Assembly (NCBI GenBank): GCA_947470805.1
Contig: CANIVU010000004.1
Coordinates: forward strand, 1 to 64,000
DNA: 64,000 nucleotides
From: Acidobacteriota bacterium
Lineage (GTDB): Bacteria; Acidobacteriota; Terriglobia; Bryobacterales; Bryobacteraceae
Direction of reading: 5' to 3'
The notes under the pieces are model-generated. The model was given only the letters and a program-made list of their open reading frames with translations, was not told the origin of the DNA and made no database searches. The position numbers were made by a program, and so were the translations under genes. Of the stretch, positions 18,738 through 27,924 are shown one piece after another. Numbering within the stretch: position 1 is the stretch's first letter; each line of letters opens with the position of its first letter.

Positions 18738-19523
18738 TTACGGGCGCGGTTCCAGCGTAAACAGGACCTTTTCGCCACCGGCTTCAAAGAACGTCACGAT
18801 CTTGTCGCGCCGCGCCAGCATGCCCGAGATCTCTACCTGTGTGATGTAATTCGCCATGGTGGTCCGCAGCGTGGAACCGTCGAGTTTTTTCAATGCCGCC
18901 AGGAGGTTGCGGTCGCACATGACCAGGTTCTTGGCGTTTAGCAGTTCTTTGCTGGTGCGGAATGCGCGGGTGTGGTCGATCATCCAGATATCCCAGTTCT
19001 TGGTGATCAGCAGGTTGCCCAGATTCCGATCCGTGTTGTGGATCAACTGGTCGAAAACGCGCACTATGTTCATCTCCTGGTTCCACTTTTCAGTGTCCGG
19101 CGCGACTTCCTTTTTCTTCATCCGCGCGGCTTCGTCGAACATGACATCGTCCACCCACCAGGTGAACGCCGCCGACTTGCCCCCATAGTTGCGCTCCATC
19201 GAAGGCGGAATCATGTTCAGCCCCAGCAGCCTGCCCAGACGGTACCCGGCGATGTTGAACTTGTAGCTGTCGCGGAAATTGATCTCGATGCCCCGGCTGC
19301 CTTCGAAACGTATTTTTGATTCGTCGATCGATTGAATCTGCGCATCGTGCGTGAGTTTTCCGTCGCTTAGCGTGGCGCGGATCGTACCGGTAATTCCACC
19401 TTTGGAATCCTTGGTGCTGATCACCTTCGCGGTGCGCAGGAACTCTTCTTTTTCGGCGAGTGTTAACTGCGGTGCTTGCGCGTAGAGCCAAGCGGCGGAA
19501 ACCAGACAAAGAGCAATTCGCAT
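18738..19523 (-). CDS. Exported protein with PI3K/HipA/Fam20-like kinase motifs
   Basis: 261 residues from the ATG at 19523, preceded by AGGAGGAG; leader MRIALCLVSAAWLYAQ. FDQLIHNTDRNLGNLL (157-172) has the spacing of an atypical-kinase catalytic loop (Asp165, Asn170), and MIDHTRAF (181-188) has the position of the metal-binding DFG-equivalent (Asp183), as in PI3/PI4-kinase, HipA and Fam20C folds. RATLSDGKLTHDAQIQ (49-64) may form the N-lobe. If active it would phosphorylate something outside the cytoplasm, where ATP supply is a problem, so it could also be a pseudokinase. It lies 58 bases downstream of the PPP-type phosphatase gene on the same strand. Confidence 0.6.
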   Translation of the reverse strand: MRIALCLVSAAWLYAQAPQLTLAEKEEFLRTAKVISTKDSKGGITGTIRATLSDGKLTHDAQIQSIDESKIRFEGSRGIEINFRDSYKFNIAGYRLGRLLGLNMIPPSMERNYGGKSAAFTWWVDDVMFDEAARMKKKEVAPDTEKWNQEMNIVRVFDQLIHNTDRNLGNLLITKNWDIWMIDHTRAFRTSKELLNAKNLVMCDRNLLAALKKLDGSTLRTTMANYITQVEISGMLARRDKIVTFFEAGGEKVLFTLEPRP

Positions 19524-19581
19524 TGAAGTCTCCTCCTGTCCGTGTACAGCGCTAAAATCGGCCGGGCAGGGCCAAAGTCTA

Positions 19582-20553
19582 TCACGGGAGCGGGAGTTTT
19601 CTATCTGGAGAAAGAGTGGAAACCTGATCGCCTTCGATGACCAGGCAGAGGCGGTGGGCGCCGTAGACTTCCGCCAGGCCGACGTCGATCGCCAGTACCG
19701 AGCCGCCGTACAGAGACAGAATCTTCCCGCCTGTGGGCGTGTGGCCGATGACGACGCGCCGGGCGCTGAAGTTCTTGAGGAGGCGCTGAACATGGTTGGT
19801 CATGGCCGGATCCTTCTGGGCGATGCCGCGGTACCAGAGCACGCCCTGTTCGTCGCGGACGTAGCCGTCCTCGGCGAGTTTGGAGAAATCGCGCAGCTCC
19901 TCTTCGATGCCGTTGTTGATGTCGCGAATCGATTTGGCGGCGTATTTGGGGCTGATGCCGCCGTGGACGAAGAGCGTGTCGTTGATGCGAATGACGGCGT
20001 TGTGCCCGCGAATCCATTTGCCGTAGCGGCCTTGCGGGCCGAATTGAGCGCGATGTTCCACCCAGCCCGGCGGGTGGGCGGTCATCCATTTGGCGCGGAA
20101 GGCGGCATCGGGTTTGGGCTTCATCTTGCGGGTTTCCTGTTCCCACAACTGCTCGACCTGGGCCGCGGATTCGTTGCCGCGGAAGGCGGCGAACTCGCCC
20201 GGCGAGACGTAGCGCAGATCGCCGTAGAGGTTCATGGCTTCGTGATTGCCGATCAGGCAGTGAACATAGCCGCCGGACTTTGGCGCCTGCTTTTCCAAGG
20301 CCATGAGCAGGTCCATCACTTTGCGGGAATCGGGGCCTCGGTCGACGACGTCGCCGATCTGGACCAGGTGGGTCTTGCCGCCGGTCCAGTTTCCCTTCTC
20401 ATCGATGAGCGCGGCGGAGCGAAGAATATCGACAAAGGCGGTGTAGCCGCCGTGGACATCGCCGACGGCGACGATCCGCTCGACGCCTTTCCATGTGTCC
20501 TGGGCGCACGCAACGCCGATCGCCAACAGCCCAAGGAGTAATCGTCGGGTCAT
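19582..20553 (-). CDS. Exported PPP-type metallophosphatase (Shelph-like)
   Basis: 323 residues from the ATG at 20553; the frame is open far upstream inside the divergent gene and that extension is rejected. Leader MTRRLLLGLLAIGVACA. The metal and phosphate motifs are in PPP order: GDVHG (31-35), GDVVDRG (67-73), GNHE (102-105), a VHGG histidine and VIGHT near the C-terminus. GDxVDRG plus GNHE is the hallmark of PPP Ser/Thr phosphatases and bacterial Shewanella-like phosphatases. Export is predicted from the leader. Its operon partner is the exported kinase-fold gene, so the pair may control one phosphorylated envelope substrate (inference). Confidence 0.82.
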   Translation of the reverse strand: MTRRLLLGLLAIGVACAQDTWKGVERIVAVGDVHGGYTAFVDILRSAALIDEKGNWTGGKTHLVQIGDVVDRGPDSRKVMDLLMALEKQAPKSGGYVHCLIGNHEAMNLYGDLRYVSPGEFAAFRGNESAAQVEQLWEQETRKMKPKPDAAFRAKWMTAHPPGWVEHRAQFGPQGRYGKWIRGHNAVIRINDTLFVHGGISPKYAAKSIRDINNGIEEELRDFSKLAEDGYVRDEQGVLWYRGIAQKDPAMTNHVQRLLKNFSARRVVIGHTPTGGKILSLYGGSVLAIDVGLAEVYGAHRLCLVIEGDQVSTLSPDRKLPLP

Positions 20554-20628
20554 ATATTTCAATATGACATCCGGCGGAGCGGGTTCGTGTAGGATGGAGC
20601 GATACGCAGGGCGCCGCCCGGGCCGAAC

Positions 20629-22818
20629 GTGAACGCAATTCGCCGTTTTTTCCGAACACAGGATGTGACTCCCGCAGGCCGGATCGCCATGGCGGTGGGC
20701 GCGATCATGGTGTCGTGCCAGACGGCGGGAAAAGCGCTGCGGGACGCGATTTTCCTGGCCAATTACGACGTCAGCCAGTTGCCGGCAATGGTGATGGCGG
20801 CGGCGGTGGCGACGATTGTGCTCAGTCTGGTGTCGACCCGTTGGATTGCGCGGTTGGGGCCCGGCCGGGTCGTTTCCCGACTGTTTCTGCTGAGCGGCCT
20901 TCTGCAGTTCGCCGAATGGGCGGCGGTGGATACCTTTCCCCGGATTGTGGCGCCGGTGGCGTATCTGCACATCGTCGGGCTGACGGCGATCCTCGGCTCC
21001 GGCTTCTGGTCGATGATCAGTGAGACGGTAATGCTGCGGCAGGCGCGGCGGCTGTATGGGCGGATTGGGGCGTGGAGCACGGCCGGCGGCATTGTGGGCG
21101 GCCTGCTGGCCGAACGTACCGGCGCCTGGTTTGGCACGAACGCGGTGCTGGTGCAGATGGGACTGGCACACCTTTTGTGCGCGGCGCTGCTTTGGCGCGT
21201 GGCGCCGGCCGCGCGGCCCGTTGCCGCCGAGGAAGAAGATGCCGGCGAACCGGTTTGGGCCGCTTTCTCCAAGGTGCCTTATCTGGGGCCGTTGGCGTTG
21301 CTGGTGCTGTTGGGAACCGCGAGCGCGGCGGCGTTGGACTTCCTGTTCAAGGCGCAGGCCCGGGAAGTCTACGGCCAGGGGCCGGACCTGCTGCGCTTTC
21401 TGGCGCTGTTCCACACGGCCGGCGCCGTGCTGACGTTTCTGCTGCAGTGGGCGATTTCCCGTGTTTCGGTGGAGAAGGCCGGGCTGACGACGCTGGCCGG
21501 GAGCGTGCCCGCGATTGTGGGCGTGGGCAGTCTGTTGACGGCGATCATCCCGGGCTTCCCGATGATCGCTGGATTGCGGTTGTTGGAGGCGTCGGCACGG
21601 ATTTCGCTTTTTAAGAACGGATATGAGTTGTTCTACACCCCCATTCCGGCGAAGGAAAAACGGGCTGTAAAGACGTTCGTGGATGTTGTTTGTGACCGTA
21701 TGGGTGATGCGGCGAGTTCGGTCATTGTACAAACGGCGCTGGTTGCGGCGCCCGGCGCTGCGCGGTATGTGATCCTGGGTTTTACGGCCGGAGCGGCGCT
21801 GGTGTCGTTGCGCATTGCCGCTCGTTTGGACAGGGCGTATCACGACGTGGTGGAGCGCGGACTGATCCATCGCGCGCAGGAAGTGAATCCGGGGTATGTG
21901 GACGATCACTCCAAGGCATCCCTCGTGCTGAGTGATGACTCGGTTGGTCCGTTTTTGTCCCGCGAGCAGCAGGCCGTTTCCTCCCTGCAAGACCCGATTG
22001 TGCAGGCACTGGCCGAACTGCGCAGCGGTTCTGTTTCGCGCGTCAAGGCGGCGCTGGCCGGGTTGGGCGGCAAGCCGTTGGACGCCCATCTTGCGCCGGC
22101 GGTGATCGTATTGCTTGGCTGGGACGCGGCGGCCCATGCGGCGCGGGATCTGCTGGTGGCGCAGGCGGGACGTTTCTCTGGGCTGCTGATCGACTGTCTA
22201 CGCGACCCCGCCCAGGACTTCGTCGTCCGCCGCCGGATTCCGCGTATTCTTGCCGCTGATCCCTCCCAGGTTGCCTGCGACGGATTGATTCAGGGCCTGG
22301 AGGACGACCGCTTCGACGTCCGATTCCAATGCGGCCGCGGGCTGGACCGCGTGTTGCTGAAGCTGCCGGAGGTGCGCATGGATGCCCCGCCCATTTTCGC
22401 CGCCGTGATTCGGGAGGTCTCCGTGAATCAGCAGATCTGGGATAGCCGGCGCTTGTTGGATGAACGGGAGACCGAGGACGAGTTTTCGTTTCTCGACGAC
22501 GTATTGCGTGAGCGCGCGCACCAGAGCATGGAGCACGTGTTTAGCCTGCTGGCGCTCGTTTTGCCGCGGGAGCCGGTGCGCACGGCGTTCCGCGCGCTGC
22601 ACAGTGGCGACCGCGCGTTGATGGACCTGGCGCTGGAGTACATGGACCGGGCGGTGCCGCCGGCGGTGAAAGCTACGCTATGGCCAGTGCTGGCGGGCCG
22701 CGCGGAGGCGATTCCGGAGGATGTGCGCGAGAAGGCCGCGCGCGATATTCTGCTGACCGAGCGGGGGCTGCTGGCCGCGTTGAAACGGATCGACGAGGCC
22801 GACGCGGCGGCGGGCTGA
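20629..22818 (+). CDS. ATP/ADP-carrier-like or MFS-like membrane protein with long soluble tail
   Basis: 729 residues from a GTG start; the nearby upstream ATG (20594) is out of frame. Residues about 15-400 contain 10-12 hydrophobic segments (for example AMVMAAAVATIVLSLVS, VAYLHIVGLTAILGSGFW) with the feel of the Npt/Tlc ATP:ADP antiporter or MFS fold. Residues about 405-729 are soluble and helical, with HEAT-like repeats (VACDGLIQGLEDDRFDVRFQ). Similar fusions occur in free-living bacteria, where nucleotide transport has not been shown, so the substrate is unknown. It is divergent from the phosphatase gene (75 bases between starts). Confidence 0.65.
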   Translation: MNAIRRFFRTQDVTPAGRIAMAVGAIMVSCQTAGKALRDAIFLANYDVSQLPAMVMAAAVATIVLSLVSTRWIARLGPGRVVSRLFLLSGLLQFAEWAAVDTFPRIVAPVAYLHIVGLTAILGSGFWSMISETVMLRQARRLYGRIGAWSTAGGIVGGLLAERTGAWFGTNAVLVQMGLAHLLCAALLWRVAPAARPVAAEEEDAGEPVWAAFSKVPYLGPLALLVLLGTASAAALDFLFKAQAREVYGQGPDLLRFLALFHTAGAVLTFLLQWAISRVSVEKAGLTTLAGSVPAIVGVGSLLTAIIPGFPMIAGLRLLEASARISLFKNGYELFYTPIPAKEKRAVKTFVDVVCDRMGDAASSVIVQTALVAAPGAARYVILGFTAGAALVSLRIAARLDRAYHDVVERGLIHRAQEVNPGYVDDHSKASLVLSDDSVGPFLSREQQAVSSLQDPIVQALAELRSGSVSRVKAALAGLGGKPLDAHLAPAVIVLLGWDAAAHAARDLLVAQAGRFSGLLIDCLRDPAQDFVVRRRIPRILAADPSQVACDGLIQGLEDDRFDVRFQCGRGLDRVLLKLPEVRMDAPPIFAAVIREVSVNQQIWDSRRLLDERETEDEFSFLDDVLRERAHQSMEHVFSLLALVLPREPVRTAFRALHSGDRALMDLALEYMDRAVPPAVKATLWPVLAGRAEAIPEDVREKAARDILLTERGLLAALKRIDEADAAAG

Positions 22819-22821
22819 AAA

Positions 22822-22858
22822 GCGAAACGCCCCGGCTGTAGAGGCCGGGGCGTTTCGC
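22822..22858. terminator. Bidirectional terminator hairpin
   Basis: A perfect 15-bp stem, GCGAAACGCCCCGGC and its complement GCCGGGGCGTTTCGC, with a 7-base loop, sits between the converging transporter and glutamine synthetase genes. A-rich and T-containing flanks are weak, but position and symmetry support a shared terminator. Confidence 0.75.
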
Positions 22859-22879
22859 GTCGAACAGGGTTGACGAAGT

Positions 22880-24307
22880 TTAGAACTGGTTCCAGAGGTA
22901 CTGGTTGTAGACTTCGTGGTGGAACTGGACTTCGGCGGGCTTCACAACTGTACCGAGGAGGCGGGCGCAGCGATCGGCCGAACCCTTCTTCAGATCGGCA
23001 TAGCGCGCCTTGACATCTTCGCCCAGCAACTTCCCGGTCCATTCGGCCTTGTTGAAGTTTTCCATGGCGTCGTAGATGTTGTCCGGCAGGTAGCGGTCGG
23101 CCTGGCGGAGGTTCTTGATCTTTTCGATGTCGCCTTCGAGACCGGTCTTGAAGACCGAGAAGAGCACCAGGTAGGGGTTGGCGTCGGGGCCGACGGAGCG
23201 GACTTCGACGCGCGAGCTCTTTTCGTTGCCGATCGGGATGCGGACCATCGAACCGCGATCGACGGCCGAGGCCTTGATCTGGTTCGGGGCTTCGAAGTGC
23301 GGGTCGAGACGGCGATAGGCGTTGACGGATGCGTTCAACAGCAAGCAGATGTCATTGCCGTGAGTCAGAATGCGGTCGACGAAGCTCCAGGCGAACTTGG
23401 AGATCTTCTCTTCACCCTTGGGATCCCAGAAGAGGTTCTTGCCCTTCTTGGTGATCGACACGTTGGTGTGCATGCCGCTGCCGTTGACGCCGACAACCGG
23501 CTTGGGCAGGAAGCTGGCGGTGAGGCCCATCTTCGTGGCGACCTGACGGCAGATCAGCTTATAGATCTGGATCTGGTCGGCCGCGGTGACGACGTCGCCG
23601 TAGGTGTAGTTGATTTCGAACTGCGAGGGGGCGACTTCCGGGTGATCCTTTTCGTTCTCGAAGCCCATGGCGCGCTGCACTTCAGCGACGGTGTCGATGA
23701 AGGTGCGGAGCGGGTCGCCGGGGAGCGAATGATAGTAACCGCCGGTGTTGACGTAATCGAACTTGCCGGTTTCGTGGAAGCGGCGTTCGGCGTCCTGGCC
23801 CTGGAACAGGAAGCCTTCGATTTCGTTGGCGGCGTTCAGGGTGTAGCCTTCGGTCTCGTACATCTTGTTCGCGTAGCCCTTCAGGACGCCGCGGATGTCG
23901 CCGGAGTAGGCGGTGCCATCTTTGTCGATGACTTCGCAGAACACCAGAACTTTGCCGGAACCGAAGATGTCGGCCGGAGCATGATAGAAAGCGCCCCAGT
24001 CGATGCCCAGGCGCAGATCGCTTTCCTTCTGGGCCGTAAAGCCGCGGATGGAGGATCCGTCGAACGTCAAGTTGTCCCAGCTCTTCAGCAGGAACTTCTT
24101 GTCGTAGTCGAGCATGTGGAGGCGGCCTTCAAGGTCGCTGAACAGGACGGTAACGGCCTTGATCCGGGTCTCTTCGGTGAGATACTTCAGCCGTTCTTCC
24201 CGAACCTGATCCGCCGGAACCCGGTCCTTCCGCTGTTGCTTAATCGCAAGGTTTTTCTCTTCCAGCTCTGCGTAAGAGAGCTCCAAAAAGTCGCGCAGGT
24301 TGCTCAA
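22880..24307 (-). CDS. glnA: Glutamine synthetase, type I, without adenylylation tyrosine
   Basis: 475 residues from a TTG start with a GAGGAG ribosome site 6 bases upstream; no in-frame ATG fits. Beta-grasp motif FDGSSIRGF (about 82-90), ATP/glutamate motifs NEIEGFLF (about 160) and VGVNGSGMH (about 270), and the ammonium/Arg region ASAVDRGSMVRIPIGNE are all present. The C-terminal segment reads LPDNIYDAMENF, unlike the Tyr-adenylylation loop of the GSI-beta enzyme encoded 1.5 kb away, so it is probably not controlled by GlnE. It makes glutamine from glutamate and ammonia in the cytosol. A second, divergent copy suggests a specialised or differently regulated role. Confidence 0.92.
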   Translation of the reverse strand: MSNLRDFLELSYAELEEKNLAIKQQRKDRVPADQVREERLKYLTEETRIKAVTVLFSDLEGRLHMLDYDKKFLLKSWDNLTFDGSSIRGFTAQKESDLRLGIDWGAFYHAPADIFGSGKVLVFCEVIDKDGTAYSGDIRGVLKGYANKMYETEGYTLNAANEIEGFLFQGQDAERRFHETGKFDYVNTGGYYHSLPGDPLRTFIDTVAEVQRAMGFENEKDHPEVAPSQFEINYTYGDVVTAADQIQIYKLICRQVATKMGLTASFLPKPVVGVNGSGMHTNVSITKKGKNLFWDPKGEEKISKFAWSFVDRILTHGNDICLLLNASVNAYRRLDPHFEAPNQIKASAVDRGSMVRIPIGNEKSSRVEVRSVGPDANPYLVLFSVFKTGLEGDIEKIKNLRQADRYLPDNIYDAMENFNKAEWTGKLLGEDVKARYADLKKGSADRCARLLGTVVKPAEVQFHHEVYNQYLWNQF

Positions 24308-24412
24308 TTCAATCTCCTCAGGTAACGGGGTGGGAAACGGCGCAATCCGCCGCTATTTCTCGATTATAGGCGTGACGGCCCGTCCTTGTTCAAACGTATT
24401 TATTTATGGACC

Positions 24413-25768
24413 CTATTTCGAGTCCTGATTAGCGTCGGCGCTGACGGCGCCCTCGGCCAACCGGATTCGGAGCCGCGTGCCGGCCGGCGCGTCGGCCGCG
24501 CGGCGTAGAACCTGGCCGTCCGGCAAGGTGACTACGGCGAAGCCGCGCTCCAATATTTGCAACGGGTTAAGGGCGGTTAGGCGAGTCCCGAGGACGCTCG
24601 TCCGGCTGGCGGCGGCCGTCAGCCGGCGGCGGATTGCCGTCTCCAGCCGGGCGTCGGCCCGCTGGATCTGGAAGCGCGCTGTTTGCAGGCGTAAACGGAG
24701 GTCCAGTCGCCGCAGTCGCCGGTCCAGCACCTCGCACGCGGTGGTGCTCGTGTCCAGCCGTTCCCGCATCGCCGTTTGCAGCAATTGCGAGGCGTCGTCC
24801 AGCCGCTGCCCCGCGCGGAACAGGCGCCGCTCAATGATCATCTGCGCCCGTTCGGTGCCCAACTCGCCCAGCCGCCGCGCCGCCCGTGTCAGCTTGAACC
24901 GGATCGCCTGCCCGATGCGCGCTTGCGCAGTCAGCACCTGGTTGTAGATCGCCTCGCGCGATTCGGTGACGATCTCCGCTGCGGCCGAGGGCGTGGGCGC
25001 CCGCCGGTCGGCCACGAAGTCGGCGATGGTGAAATCGGTCTCGTGCCCGATGGCGGAAATCACCGGCACCGCGCAACGGGCAATCGCCCGGGCCACGTCT
25101 TCCTCGTTAAACGTCCACAGATCTTCGAGCGACCCGCCGCCGCGCGCCACGATCACGACGTCGGCCCAGCCGCTCTCGCTGAAATAGTCCAGCCCCGCGA
25201 TGACCTGCTCCGCCGCCCCCGTGCCCTGCACCAGCGCCGGAAATAGCCGGATGTGCAACCCCGGGAACCGCCGTTCGATGACGTGCAGGATGTCGCGAAT
25301 CACCGCTCCGGTGGGGCTGGTGACAATGCCGATCCGCCGCGGCAATCGCGGTAGCGGGTGCTTGCGGTCCTCGTCGAACAGCCCTTCGGCCGCCAGCTTT
25401 TTCTTCAGCTTTTCGAATGCGGCCTGCAGCGCGCCGGCGCCGATCGGCTCAATCGAATCGACGATTAATTGATACTCGCCGCGCGGCTCGTAGACTTCGA
25501 TGCGCCCGCGAACCAGCACCTCCGCCCCGTCCCGCGGCTTGAACTTCAGCAGCCGGTAGGTGCCCTTCCAGCAGGCGGCCTTCAGCGTGGCCCGGTCATC
25601 CTTCAGCGTGAAATAGGCGTGGCCGCTGGTGGCCAGTTTCAAGCCAGAAATCTCCCCGCGCACATAGATGCCCGAGTAGGCGTCGGTCAAAAGTTCGCCG
25701 ATTTCGGCCGTCAATTCGCCAACGGTGTATTCGCGGCGGTGCTGTTCGAGGTCGATCATCTGGTCCAC
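24413..25768 (-). CDS. xseA: Exodeoxyribonuclease VII large subunit
   Basis: 451 residues from GTG 25768; the ATG at 25759 (three codons later) is an alternative and neither has a strong ribosome site. The N-terminal OB-fold reads [16 protein letters not shown]...YVRGEISGL (about 14-45). The catalytic core has the family motifs [18 protein letters not shown] (about 142-159), [14 protein letters not shown] (about 205-218) and [14 protein letters not shown] (about 238-251). The long helical C-terminal half is usual. With XseB it degrades single-stranded DNA; xseB is not seen nearby. It sits between two glutamine synthetase genes, and its start region overlaps the leader of the second. Confidence 0.93.
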   Translation of the reverse strand: MDQMIDLEQHRREYTVGELTAEIGELLTDAYSGIYVRGEISGLKLATSGHAYFTLKDDRATLKAACWKGTYRLLKFKPRDGAEVLVRGRIEVYEPRGEYQLIVDSIEPIGAGALQAAFEKLKKKLAAEGLFDEDRKHPLPRLPRRIGIVTSPTGAVIRDILHVIERRFPGLHIRLFPALVQGTGAAEQVIAGLDYFSESGWADVVIVARGGGSLEDLWTFNEEDVARAIARCAVPVISAIGHETDFTIADFVADRRAPTPSAAAEIVTESREAIYNQVLTAQARIGQAIRFKLTRAARRLGELGTERAQMIIERRLFRAGQRLDDASQLLQTAMRERLDTSTTACEVLDRRLRRLDLRLRLQTARFQIQRADARLETAIRRRLTAAASRTSVLGTRLTALNPLQILERGFAVVTLPDGQVLRRAADAPAGTRLRIRLAEGAVSADANQDSK

Positions 25769-25829
25769 TGGGAGGCTCGATTTGCTAGGCTGGTCGAGTC
25801 ATCATCCCATTCTTCCACGTGGAGGTCCA

Positions 25830-27239
25830 ATGAGTCCGAAGGATGTTCTGGCATTTGCCAAAACCGAAGGCGCGCGACAAGTCGATATCCGTTTCACCGA
25901 TATTCCCGGGTTGCAGCACCACATTACGTACCCGATTTCGCAGCTGACCGAGGACTCGTTCGAAGAGGGTTTTGGGATCGATGGTTCGTCGATTCGCGGC
26001 TGGGCCGCCATCAACGAAAGCGACATGTTGATCATCCCGGATCCGGCTACCGCCATCATGGATCCGTTCTTTGAAGTGCCGACGATCATTATGCTCGGCA
26101 CCATTCAGGACCCGATCACCAAGCAGCGCTACGACCGCGATCCGCGTAACATCGCCCGGAAGGCCGAAGCTTATTTGACTAACTCCGGGCTGGCCGATAC
26201 ATGTTACGTCGGCGCCGAAGCCGAATTCTTCATTTTCGATAACGTTAGTTTCGAATCCAAACGGCACGCCGCGTTCTACGAAATCGGAGCCGACGAGGGA
26301 CAGTGGAACAGCGGGCGGCGCGAGAACAATCTTGGCTACCGTCCCCGTTACCGCGAAGGATATTTCCCCGTTCCGCCCACGGATCACTACCAGGATCTGC
26401 GCGCCGAAATGGTGGAGGTGATGGAGCAGGCGGGCCTCGTCATTGAGTGTCACCACCACGAAGTCGCCACCGCCGGCCAGTCGGAAATCGATCAGAAATA
26501 TGATACGTTGGTGCGCTCCGCCGATAACATGATGACTTACAAGTACATCGTGCGGAATGTGGCCAATCAGTACGGCAAGACAGTTACCTTCATGCCGAAG
26601 CCGTTGTACGGCGACGCGGGTAGCGGCATGCACTGCCACCAGTCGTTGTGGAAGGACGGCAAGCCGCTGTTTGCCGGCGATGGCTATGCCGGGTTGAGCC
26701 AGATGGCGCTGTGGTACATCGGCGGCCTGCTGAAGCACGCCCGCGCGCTGTCGGCCATCATCGCCCCCACCACCAATAGCTATAAGCGCCTGGTCCCGGG
26801 CTACGAAGCGCCGGTTAACCTGGCCTACTCCCGCCGCAACCGTTCGGCCGCCTGCCGCATTCCGATGTACTCGGCCAGCCCGAAGGCCAAGCGTGTCGAG
26901 TTCCGCCCGCCCGATCCGAGCTGCAACCCCTACCTCGCCTTCGCCGCCATGTTGATGGCCGGGCTCGATGGCGTCATCAATAAGATCGATCCCGGCGAAC
27001 CGCTCGATAAGGACATCTACGATCTCTCGCCGGAAGAGTTGAAGCGTGTTTCGTCCATGCCTGCCTCGCTCGAAGAGGCGTTGGTGTGCCTGGAAGAAGA
27101 TCACAACTTCCTGCTCAAAGGCGACGTCTTCACCGAAGAGCTGATCGAAACCTACATCTCCTACAAGAGCAAGCATGAAGCCGATGCCGTGCGCCTGCGC
27201 CCGCATCCCTACGAGTTCTCGCTCTACTACGACATTTAG
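25830..27239 (+). CDS. glnA: Glutamine synthetase, type I (GSI-beta, adenylylatable)
   Basis: 469 residues, the same length as E. coli GlnA, from an ATG with GGAGG 5 bases ahead; the open frame upstream is rejected. [11 protein letters not shown] (about 48-58), [11 protein letters not shown] (about 128), [14 protein letters not shown] (about 266) and NRSAACRIP are catalytic-core motifs. The C-terminal [11 protein letters not shown] (about 392-402) matches the loop whose Tyr is adenylylated in GSI-beta enzymes, so control by GlnE/PII is expected. This is probably the main nitrogen-assimilating enzyme. Confidence 0.95.
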   Translation: MSPKDVLAFAKTEGARQVDIRFTDIPGLQHHITYPISQLTEDSFEEGFGIDGSSIRGWAAINESDMLIIPDPATAIMDPFFEVPTIIMLGTIQDPITKQRYDRDPRNIARKAEAYLTNSGLADTCYVGAEAEFFIFDNVSFESKRHAAFYEIGADEGQWNSGRRENNLGYRPRYREGYFPVPPTDHYQDLRAEMVEVMEQAGLVIECHHHEVATAGQSEIDQKYDTLVRSADNMMTYKYIVRNVANQYGKTVTFMPKPLYGDAGSGMHCHQSLWKDGKPLFAGDGYAGLSQMALWYIGGLLKHARALSAIIAPTTNSYKRLVPGYEAPVNLAYSRRNRSAACRIPMYSASPKAKRVEFRPPDPSCNPYLAFAAMLMAGLDGVINKIDPGEPLDKDIYDLSPEELKRVSSMPASLEEALVCLEEDHNFLLKGDVFTEELIETYISYKSKHEADAVRLRPHPYEFSLYYDI

Positions 27240-27240
27240 G

Positions 27241-27903
27241 TCACCACTCGATCCGGTCCCCTGGCAACAGCGTGACCGGTCCGGCCGGCATTACTTTTCC
27301 TCCGCGGCGGAGCGTGAACGGGCGCTCCGCTCCGGCCACGCTCCGCGCGTTGGTGCCCCACAGCACCGTCCGCGGCTGTGCGTTCACGAAGACCTCCATT
27401 GCCAGTGACACCGAACTGCCCTCCGGAAACACCGTACACCCGCCGGCGCAGACGGTCTTTCCGGTCAATCGCGCCGCCAACGCCGCCATCTCGCCGCGCG
27501 AACCCGCGCCCAGCACCACCGCGTTCGCCTTGCCCGAAGTCTTGTCCACCACCACCTGAAAGTACAGCCGTTGCTGCCGCCGCCGTCGCGCTTTCTCAGG
27601 GAATAGCGCGGTCACCGGCGGTTGCTTCGACGGCCGCCCCGGGAGTGTCAGGTGTTCGGTCACAGTCAGCCCGCGGCGCCCCGCTCGCAGCGCCAGTTTC
27701 TCTGTTCCGATGTAGTCAGCGATCGTCCGGGTCGTCGCGCCATCGCGGAAGTAGGCGTTTTCCACCAGCAACACCATCCCTTCGGCGATGTCGACCCACC
27801 CCTTCGACAGATCCACCACCTGTCCCGGCGGCAGCGCCACACGCGCCGAACGGTGGCAACCGCCCGCCAGTAAACAGGCCAGTAGCATGAGAGTGGAACG
27901 CAC
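27241..27903 (-). CDS. Lipoprotein of unknown function
   Basis: 220 residues from GTG 27903 (an in-frame ATG follows at codon 6). The leader ends in LLAGGC, a canonical lipobox, so membrane anchoring by a lipid is expected. The mature part is beta-rich. The C-terminal VMPAGPVTLLPGDRIEW resembles the ends of SLBB/polysaccharide-export domains, and CAGGCTVFPEGSSV supplies a possible disulphide. It converges on glnA with one base between stops. No confident family. Confidence 0.6.
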   Translation of the reverse strand: MRSTLMLLACLLAGGCHRSARVALPPGQVVDLSKGWVDIAEGMVLLVENAYFRDGATTRTIADYIGTEKLALRAGRRGLTVTEHLTLPGRPSKQPPVTALFPEKARRRRQQRLYFQVVVDKTSGKANAVVLGAGSRGEMAALAARLTGKTVCAGGCTVFPEGSSVSLAMEVFVNAQPRTVLWGTNARSVAGAERPFTLRRGGKVMPAGPVTLLPGDRIEW

Positions 27904-27924
27904 GGCCTCATTCTAAACCGTGCG

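Noticed and set aside
20554-22137. N-terminal extension of the phosphatase gene
   Set aside because: It lies antisense within the divergent carrier gene and reads Arg/Gln/His-rich; the leader at ATG 20553 marks the true start.
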